Shown here: piece by piece, positions 57,570 through 64,000 of the stretch
Layout: every line of letters begins with the position of its first letter
Numbering within the stretch: position 1 is the stretch's first letter
NCBI GenBank assembly: GCA_037074705.1
Contig: CM073590.1
Coordinates: 113,666,100 to 113,730,099, forward strand
Source: Zhengitettix transpicula
Lineage: Eukaryota > Arthropoda > Insecta > Orthoptera > Tetrigidae
Length of the DNA: 64,000 nt
Direction: 5' to 3'
Position numbers and translations under genes: made by a program
Notes under the pieces: model-generated
Databases searched by the model: none
What the model saw: only the letters and a program-made list of their open reading frames with translations
What the model was told of the DNA's origin: nothing

Positions 57570-57715
57570 AGGCGAGTTTGCCTCAGGTCTCCTGGATGGA
57601 GGAATTTCGCACCGGATCGGAGTCAACACGTGTAGATTAGTCGTTAGAGCTTACACTTGGAAAGGAGAGGTACCGTCCGTGATCCGGTCGAGATTTTTCC
57701 ATCCCGATACTTTAA
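57570..57715 (+). repeat. tRNA-like core element, plus copy
   Basis: TTTCGCACCGGATCGGAGTC leads into GATTAGTCGTTAGAGC (A box), GTACCGTCCGTGATCC (mutated B box) and GAGATTTTTCCATCCCGATA. This matches the unit at 61536-61697. No inverted arm is seen on its left side. It is in the UNC93 5' intron. Confidence 0.55.
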
Positions 57716-58277
57716 TTCAATTAAAAGAATAATTATTTGTCAACGGAAGTATGTTACTTTTATGATTTTTCTCCAAACCATTATTATTTATTATATATTT
57801 ATGATCTATGTTTCACTTATGTAAGATTACTAAGGGTGAATTAATTTTAATAAATAGAGGAAGCCATAAAACTGACATCTTGATAAGGAAAACCGAGCTG
57901 AATGGAATACCAAATATTAATATCGAAATTGATTTTTGTACACACAGGTTTGGCATTTCAGATATCAGAAAACTAATTCTAATGAAAAAGATCCTACATG
58001 TTGCATAAAATATTCCTATCACTTCAGAATTCAAAAAGAATCTTGCTTGACTTTCCATTAAATAAAGTAATATCGTGGAGATTATTTAGACATGACGATT
58101 TCGCACGTGTGCCTAGTGAGTTTGCTAAACCTGATTATTTGAAACGAGCAGTTTGCCCTTGACATTGGAAAGACAAGCTGAAACCTCAGAAAGTAACCAA
58201 GCAAGTCTTTACCAATACTTGAATATAAGGGGACCGGTCGTTAGTAGAGCAATGGCAAGTTCAAGGTGAAGTCTTAC

Positions 58278-58704
58278 CTCGTGAGCTGGTCCATTCCGAA
58301 CACCACTATGAGGCAGGAGAAGAGCATGATGGCAAGGTAAATGCCTGCGATGAGGAATATCTGGTCATCTGGAGGCCGCTCCAAGTTGGGATTCTTCGCG
58401 AGTGCGTCGGCCGGGAAGTAGTTTCCTCCGCAGGACTCCCAGAGGACGTGAGGAGGTGGGTGATGTGGGGGTGGAGGTGGTGGTGGCGGCCCGAACCCAG
58501 GCGGTGGGTGCGGAGGAGGTCCGAATCCAGGAGGAGGAGGAGGGCCGAAACCGGGTGGAGGAGGTGGTGGACCGAAACCGGGTGGAGGAGGTGGTGGTGG
58601 ACCGAAACCGGGAGGAGGTGGCGGGTGTCCTACACCTGGCGGCGGTGGAGGTGGTCCAAACATATGCGGTGGAGGAGGTGGAGGGTGTCGTTTACCAGAC
58701 AACA
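58278..58704 (-). CDS. UNC93-like membrane protein, exon with Pro-rich loop
   Basis: Acceptor ATGTTTCAG above 58704, donor ACGAG|GTAAG below 58278. Two bases finish a codon, then 141 codons follow with a phase 2 end. It starts LSGKRHPPPPPPHMFG, then about 65 residues of repeated GFGPPPPP(P)-type units. Next comes the family's conserved loop motif WESCGGNYFP, then PNLERPPDDQIFLIAGIYLA (the start of a membrane helix) and IMLFSCLIVVFGMDQLTR. The Pro-rich block sits in the loop before the E..SCG..C-like motif, which is short in human UNC93A. Earlier exons lie beyond the window. Confidence 0.93.
58460..58690 (-). repeat. Coding minisatellite in the UNC93-like loop
   Basis: On the plus strand, units of 21-27 bp built on GGTGGAGGAGGTGGTGGACC plus GAAACCGG repeat about eight times with small length changes, all multiples of three. 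They encode GFG followed by 5-8 prolines, with variants GVGH and HMFG. Confidence 0.9.
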
Positions 58705-60320
58705 CTGAAACATTCCAATTCGTACATATATTGAACTAGGTAAATTCGGTAAATATAAATTATAGACACTAATTTACAATATATATGATACTCGGGTTTC
58801 TATCCGGATTAATAATTTATGAAAACACAAAGTTTCAATGCCGTCTCCGCCATCATCGTCAGACGTAATGCATCAATACGTAAAATACAGCCCCTCGTCT
58901 CTATAATCGCACTACACCTGACGAGGTTGGTAGACATTGTGTTATGTTTTAATAAATAAAGATCTCGAGTGGAAACCATATTAATTTTATTTTTTAATTT
59001 ACATCGGGGAAGACCTTGTCCCCATATTATAACTATTTTTATTGCAAATATTTTAAAGCGGTTAATTGTCAATCGAACTTATGTGATACTATAAATACTA
59101 AATCGATACGAAAAGAGTTTACATATAATACGGTAAAGCATGACATTTTAGTCTTTTTTGTTTTTATTTTATTCTCATATAAAGTATTCATGTCTGAACT
59201 GTGTTTCCATATGAGAACAGCTGTGTGTTAACATACATCACCCCTGCTGATACACTTATTACAAAAGTACTACATATTATTTTTGCCCGTCCTCAAGAAA
59301 CGTTAAAATTGCTGATAATATATTTCACAATATAAACTTTTCACTTTAAATTGTAGTATAAAATGCAACCAACTTAATAAAGGTGCAGATTTCCTTGTAA
59401 AAGCAAATTATTATTATGAATCAACTTTTTAAATCAAGATATAATTTAATTTATTTTGAAAAAAGTTTAGTAGTGTAGGAAACACTCTGCTTACTGTTTC
59501 GTTTACTTGGTACCCTGTAGTAAGTGATTACTAACGTGCGCATAGAAAACGGAAGTAACATTGCATCATACGAACAACCTGTATTTCTAGCTTCGCGCAT
59601 TCTTGTCACCTATCCAGTTTTACTAACAAGAATAAGATATCGAGAATCTGATTGCGTGGTTATTGTATAATATGAACCATTTGTCCAGAGAAACCTCTTC
59701 AAATATTTTATTGTTGATTTTGGAAGAAAGTCCTGTAAGCACTTATTTTAATCGAATTCCAAAACATGGAAGAAACGAATGGAATATTTTTTAAAACTGC
59801 TATACGATTTACGTCAATCCTTTTAACTGGCAATCAGCGCAGGATTATTAACATAGAAAGTACAGTGTGGGGCGGTATTTATCTATTGTTCAGGAACGCT
59901 CTCAGTACTTTCATAAAGTTCATGTAGTTAATAAATATTTACGTTCAGTATAATCGGCATAACATTCATTTTCAAACCTAAACTTCTGTATATATAAATG
60001 ATTAATAATTTAAACGGCTCAAAATTCGCTGACAGTTCAATAATAATAGTCGAGCAGGGAATTTTAACATTGAATATCAAATAATAAAATTATTGACATC
60101 GTGTTAAACTATCCAACTAATACGAGTAGTTGAGGACTGGTTGCGTCCAAATACCGGCACAAAAAGTCATTGAAAATAAAATAAATCAACTGTAACTACC
60201 TGACTTCATATTTAAATTAAATAATAAAAAAAGAAGGCATTCAGAAAAAATTTTAATATTGAAATTTTAAACACGACGTTTCGTACCTGGTACCTTGTAT
60301 ATATACATATTAATAAAAAT
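58705..60320. other. UNC93 5' intron, AT-rich
   Basis: No exon for the missing N-terminal UNC93 part was found on the minus strand. Open frames at 58809-59231 show no motif. 60205-60290 resembles the left part of the relic at 56820. Confidence 0.4.
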
Positions 60321-60327
60321 TAAGTTG

Positions 60328-60395
60328 AATAAGAAAGATAGCCAATTCAGACGAAAAGGGTAATATAAATAACACACAACGTTTCTGGAATCCTT
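60328..60395. repeat. Inverted-repeat MITE, one-arm fragment
   Basis: GAATAAGAAAGATAGCCAAT, TCAGACGAAAAGGGTAATAT and CACACAACGTTTCTGGAATC match the left arm of the element at 23760-24007. Confidence 0.7.
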
Positions 60396-60399
60396 GACA

Positions 60400-61180
60400 A
60401 CAATTTCTGACTAAAAGGCTGCTGTTTTTATTATTTAATAAAGTAAAGCAGTCTATTTTCTGAGCTATGTTTTTTCGTTATCAGATAGCAGAATAATCTT
60501 AAAGAAACAAATGTTAAGTGAATTGGGAAAGTTTTCGTGTGATACGAATAAGAATATATTGAAAACTAAGCACCATTAACAAGCTGTCGGACTTAGATAA
60601 AATTTAGAATTGAAATTACATAGTTGTACATTTTCTTGAACACAACCTTGAGTACAGCTTAATATTCTTAAGGTGATCTTGTTTTTATTTAGTGCTAAGT
60701 GAAGTCAATATAATTTTGTAAATGTACAGTAGCTTATTTCCGATACAGACTTATTTCGTTGTGACCATTGTGTTGGTAAACAAGAAATATAGGAGTATTT
60801 TTCGGAACTAGGGAGTGTCAATGAGGCAAAAAATTTAAAACTACGAGTCGGAGAAAAATTAATCAGTGTGTTCGAACGCATTGAAAGATATTTTATCCAG
60901 TATAATATATGGTAGCCCCACAGTTGAAAGCCATTTATGTTGCAAGGTTTTAATAATATTATTTAAACTAATTTTTACATTTATTTACTACAGTATTTAC
61001 AGTTTTCACTGTTCGAAGGAACAATAAAATCTTTATTACACTCAAGTATAATATATATATATATATATAAGGATTGATAAACGTAACAGTTTCAATTTGT
61101 CCAATTGTCGTCGTCAACTTGCCCTCAACTGTGGGTCCTCTCTGTCGACTATTTAGGGAAACCTGTCTGCACTCCACTGA
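60400..61180. other. Intronic stretch, no element
   Basis: AT-rich, with a short (TA)9 run at 61052-61069. Nothing else is supported. Confidence 0.4.
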
Positions 61181-61184
61181 GACT

Positions 61185-61473
61185 CAAAGTATTTGAAAGA
61201 AAGCTTATACGCTGAAGCCAAAGGCAAATAGTTAAGATTAATGAAAGTATATGGATTGAAAAATGTCGACCAGGCCGGGAATCAAACCCGGAACCTTTCG
61301 CTTACCGGACGGATGCTGTAACAAACTCAGCTAATCCCGTCGACTCCCGATCCGGTGCGATATTCCTTCATCCCTCAGACCTCATGTGGTAAAATTTTTC
61401 TATCTATATACTTTGATTAATCTTAACCATTTGCCTTTGGATTGAGCATATAAGTTTTCTTTCAATAACTTTG
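61185..61473 (-). mobile_element. tRNA-like core inside inverted arms, copy 2
   Basis: The minus-strand core (61344 to 61265) is bounded by GTCGAC on both ends. It holds GGGATTAGCTGAGTTTGTTAC (A-box region), GGTTCCGGGTTTGATTCCCGG (B box and T stem), and GGTAAGCGAAAGG between. Outside the core, 61185-61262 and 61393-61473 are inverted copies of about 78 bp. Shared strings are CAAAGTTATTTGAAAGAAA-like ends, CTTATA, CCAAAGGCAAAT, GGTTAAGATTAATCAAAG-like and TATATGGAT-like sequence. The unit is thus a foldback element with a polymerase III-type core. Confidence 0.7.
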
Positions 61474-61535
61474 AATTAAACAAAAACCTTTTATCAATTT
61501 ACATTGGATATCCTTCGCCTGATCCTGGGAATAAG

Positions 61536-61697
61536 GCCGTGAACATATGAGGTCTGACGGATGTAGGAATGTCGCACCTGATCGGGAGTCGACGTGATTG
61601 GCTCATTGGTTAGAGCATACGCCCTGTAAGCGGAAGGTTCCGGTACGATTCCCGGTCTAGTTGACATTTTTCCATCGATATACTTGATTAATATTAT
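61536..61697 (+). repeat. tRNA-like core element, plus copy (no left arm)
   Basis: GAGGTCTGACGGATGTAGGA, CGGGAGTCGACGTGATTGGC, TCATTGGTTAGAGC (A box), GGTTCCGGTACGATTCCCGG (B box) and CATTTTTCCATCGATATACT form the same unit as 61185-61473 in opposite orientation. The two cores lie head-to-head about 240 bp apart. The left inverted arm is absent here. Confidence 0.65.
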
Positions 61698-61699
61698 CC

Positions 61700-62680
61700 A
61701 CTGAGACTGCGCGAGAAGTCTAAACTTTTATCAACCACTTGATCGATCTTCCTCAAGAACAAAATAACATTCGTCCAATAAGTTACCTTGTTAATGCAAG
61801 CAACAAAAAATTGTTCAAGAGAGAAACATAGTGATCTCTAATTCACTTTGCAGTACTTAAAAGATTATATTTGTGTTAGTTGAATCTCATCTATTACATA
61901 AGTCGCAAAGAATATTGCAATATAATAAATATTTTTATTTTATGTCAGTTTTTAATTATCTAAAATTAAATGTAGTTATTGGCCATTAATTATATTCTGT
62001 TTTATGCAATATAATAAAGTTAAAGTTACACCCGACGTAATGAGTAATATCTGTGGAATAAAAACTGTTTCACTCACTCCTTTTCCTGACGCAGACGATG
62101 ATCCAAGAGTACACACTCCGGAAAGATTAACAGATGTACCAATGTGAAACTTGTGTTGGATGATTATGATTATGAAGACAATCGTCGGATAACATGCTTT
62201 GTTACATTATTTGCCTGCTTGGTCCCTCAGTTTGAGAAGCTTCGACATGGCAACCGTCCTCGATGCTATATTCCACATTGAAGGTGCTACTGCTTATGAC
62301 GGAAAGTCGAGATTATAAGCCAGAGTTTAACCTGTGAAGAGATTAAACCATACCCCGACAATAAAAAATTGGACGAGCTCAATGGAGGGTCAAGTAAACG
62401 CTGATATTTGTTTGTGATCACCAAGAAATCATCATGCCAGATTAGAGTGAAAAAATAAATCTTGCGTTGACTACATGGGTGACGCTGCAGTCAGGCCAGT
62501 GAAACATCTTTTGAGTGCTACAAATTGTTTGTGGTCGTTCACGAGGCTTCAGGAATGACGTAACCAAATACAGAACTTTAATTTATTCGTCGATTATAAA
62601 GTTTAAACTCGTTAACTTGTGTTAAAAATTAATTAGTTTAATTTTCTTAGTTGAAATTATTTTTCAGAATTAGGCTACTT
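61700..62680. other. Intergenic or intronic stretch, no gene identified
   Basis: 62080-62560 is less AT-rich, and short open stretches occur on both strands, but no motif is recognised. It may be an old mobile-element relic. Confidence 0.3.
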
Positions 62681-62684
62681 GATG

Positions 62685-62760
62685 GAAATCCACGTAGAGG
62701 CCTCTGATCTATAACAACGTAGAAAAATGGGGGATGAGGAAGGTTAACCAGGGTCCCCTT
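62685..62760 (-). repeat. A-tailed dispersed repeat, short fragment
   Basis: GGGGGATGAGGAAGGTTAAC and CAGGGTCCC resemble the complement of the GGGGCCCTAGTTAACC..TCCGCATCCCCC part of the family at 40.7 and 49 kb. Confidence 0.4.
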
Positions 62761-62762
62761 TT

Positions 62763-63097
62763 GTGACTGCGAGAAACGTGCAGTTGACATACACTTTCGT
62801 TACGCGTGGTTTTAGAAAGCAATCTGGCCAAATAAAGACCGATCGAAAGACGTTACACGTAAAAGGAGTCACAACAGTGAACTATCTTAACTTTATATAT
62901 AGACTGAGCAGTAAAAATCTCAAGAACCGTACTAAATTGTTCGAGGATTGGTCGGAACGTTCGTCAACACATGGGGAATGTTATAGCGAAAAGGATTATC
63001 TCCTCTATAATTCGAACATGAGTGTACAAGGCTTCAACTTGTCCACTGAGATAAGACAACGTTTGTGTGTATTTCGATTTCTGTCTTTTAAAGAGCT
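62763..63097 (+). other. Open frame of unknown nature before the Jockey relic
   Basis: An open stretch of about 112 codons (GTG at its start) reading ARNVQLTYTFVTRGFRKQSG... and ...NLSTEIRQRLCVFRFLSFKE before it runs, out of frame, into reverse-transcriptase sequence. No family is recognised. It has no spliced context and is not called as a gene; it may be old flanking DNA or a chance frame. Confidence 0.2.
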
Positions 63098-63778
63098 TTC
63101 GCAGACGACACAGCAGTACTTGCTACAGCATCATCAATAGAAGAAGCAACCAGAAAACTACAGAGTGCTACTGATAAGTCCATAAAAGGACTCAAAAATG
63201 GAAGATAAAACTCAATGAGTCGAAATCTGTACACGTGAACTTCACTTATCGAAAATTGAATGCTATACCCAGAGTAAACATTAACGGTGTCGTTGTACCA
63301 TACGCCAACACCGCTGAATACCTAGGAATGACCTTGGACACAAAGCTGAAATGGAAAGTGCACGTGAAGAAAAAAGCGCGAAGAACTCGTAATAAGAATG
63401 CGACAACTTTGTTGGCTCCTGGGACGACACTCAAAAATGTCAATACAAAACAGAATACGAATATACAATCAGGTCCTTAAACCGATCTGGCTTTACGGCA
63501 TCCAACTTTGGGGATGTGCAAGCGATACCAACGTCAAGAGCTTCCAGACGTGGCAGAACACGGTGCTGCGAATCATCATAGACGCCCCGTGGCATGTAAG
63601 AAACTCTGATTTACATAGAGACCTACATCTCCCATTAATTAAAAAAGTAATAAAAAGAGCTGCCGGGAAGCATGAAGACCGTCTTCATCGACATCCCAAC
63701 ACAGGCGTCCTTTGTCTACTCGACAACGGAAACTTACACCGCCGACTTAGGAGGACGAAACCCTTCGAGTTAATGTAG
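63098..63778 (+). pseudogene. Jockey-like reverse-transcriptase C-terminus
   Basis: Three frames together give about 225 residues. The catalytic FADD is intact. The KWKIKLNESKS block is split by a +1 shift near 63200. The region around 63395 is shifted again before RQLCWLLGRHSKMS...QNRIRIYNQVLKP. The tail HEDRLHRHPNTGVLCLLDN...RRTKPFEL is the usual C-terminus of Jockey-clade polymerases, without an RNase H domain. Confidence 0.85.
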
Positions 63779-63957
63779 TGAGTGTTAAAGAACAGACCTA
63801 TTGCGTGGAGTGATGTCCCGTTAGAGCGTTGAAAACTTTGAACGTCACTGGACGAACAATAGTATAATAATACTTAGACTTATTGTAGATGTAAGTTGAT
63901 GGTTGGTCATATTTGACCAGTTTCAATGTACGGCACAAAATTTTAGTGCCTTTAAAT

Positions 63958-63969
63958 TAAAAAAAAAAG
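63958..63969 (+). other. Poly(A) tail of the Jockey-like insertion
   Basis: TTAAATTAAAAAAAAAAAGA closes the 3' untranslated region about 180 nt after the stop codon and marks the 3' boundary of the insertion. Confidence 0.7.
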
Positions 63970-64000
63970 ATGGAACAGTCAAGCTAACAAGATTTACGAA

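Larger units (their letters stand above)
63098..63969 (+). mobile_element. 5'-truncated Jockey-like retrotransposon 3' end
   Basis: Begins at the reverse-transcriptase catalytic block FADDTAVLATASSIEEATRK and continues with a frameshift to LNESKSVHVNFTYRK. It then reads NINGVVVPYANTAEYLGMTL, TKLKWKVHVKKK and, after another frameshift, YNQVLKPIWLYGIQLWGCAS. IIIDAPWHVRNSDLHRDL and the stop at 63776-63778 follow. The 3' untranslated region runs into a poly(A) tract at 63958-63969. Truncation at the 5' end plus a poly(A) tail is typical of target-primed insertion. Two frameshifts make it inactive. Confidence 0.85.

Noticed and set aside
58402..58734. Long Arg/Glu/Val-rich and Trp/Arg-rich open frames on the plus strand
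   Set aside because: They are antisense shadows of the proline-repeat coding exon; the GGN-rich complement is automatically open in several frames, and the minus-strand exon has splice sites and family motifs.
61265..61344. A possible functional tRNA gene (minus)
   Set aside because: The same core is repeated at 18240, 57600 and 61588 with diverged sequence and shared flanks, and the anticodon arm is poorly paired; it is a mobile element.
1..64000. CRISPR arrays, rRNA genes, bacterial operons or integrated viral genes
   Set aside because: None seen; the (AT)n tracts and repeats are eukaryotic microsatellites and transposons.
58705..64000. Upstream (N-terminal) exons of the UNC93-like gene
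   Set aside because: I looked for the expected helix-rich sequence on the minus strand and found none; the exons are probably beyond the window.

Overview
The window looks like a piece of an AT-rich insect nuclear genome. Exons are small with GT-AG borders, introns run to several kilobases, and the space between is filled with decayed transposons. The reverse-transcriptase and transposase relics resemble those abundant in cockroach and termite genomes, so Blattodea is my best guess; the order is an inference.

Two host genes are supported. On the + strand, six exons (4016-19179) encode the C-terminal 477 residues of D-glucuronyl C5-epimerase (Glce/Hsepi), the Golgi enzyme that turns GlcA into IdoA in heparan sulfate. 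The exons for the N-terminal membrane anchor lie before the window. On the - strand, four exons (58704 down to 43480) encode the C-terminal 363 residues of an UNC93-like multi-pass membrane protein of the major facilitator type. Its first extra-membrane loop carries a remarkable Pro/Gly/Phe repeat. The 5' exons of this gene lie beyond 64000. The two genes converge, with their 3' ends about 24 kb apart.

Layout: 1-3700 is nested repeats (two LTR copies, a palindromic MITE, two tRNA-derived SINEs). 4016-19179 is Glce; its introns hold MITEs, a mariner relic, two non-LTR relics and a tRNA-like foldback element. 19180-43480 is intergenic and holds several non-LTR reverse-transcriptase fragments, a foldback element, two more LTR copies, a PIF/Harbinger-like insertion with intact TAA duplications, and a possible unidentified terminal exon near 25.3 kb. 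43480-58704 is the UNC93-like gene; its introns hold another LTR copy, tandem copies of an A-tailed repeat, a DUF4817-type transposase relic and a microRNA-like hairpin at 56149-56220. 58705-64000 holds tRNA-like elements and the 3' end of a Jockey-like retrotransposon with its poly(A) tail.

I saw no rRNA gene, CRISPR array, operon or bacterial feature, and no evidence for an entirely new multi-gene system. The most unusual items are the tRNA-like cores flanked by inverted arms, the UNC93 loop repeat, the 72-nt hairpin and the LTR family that sits in ATAT targets.
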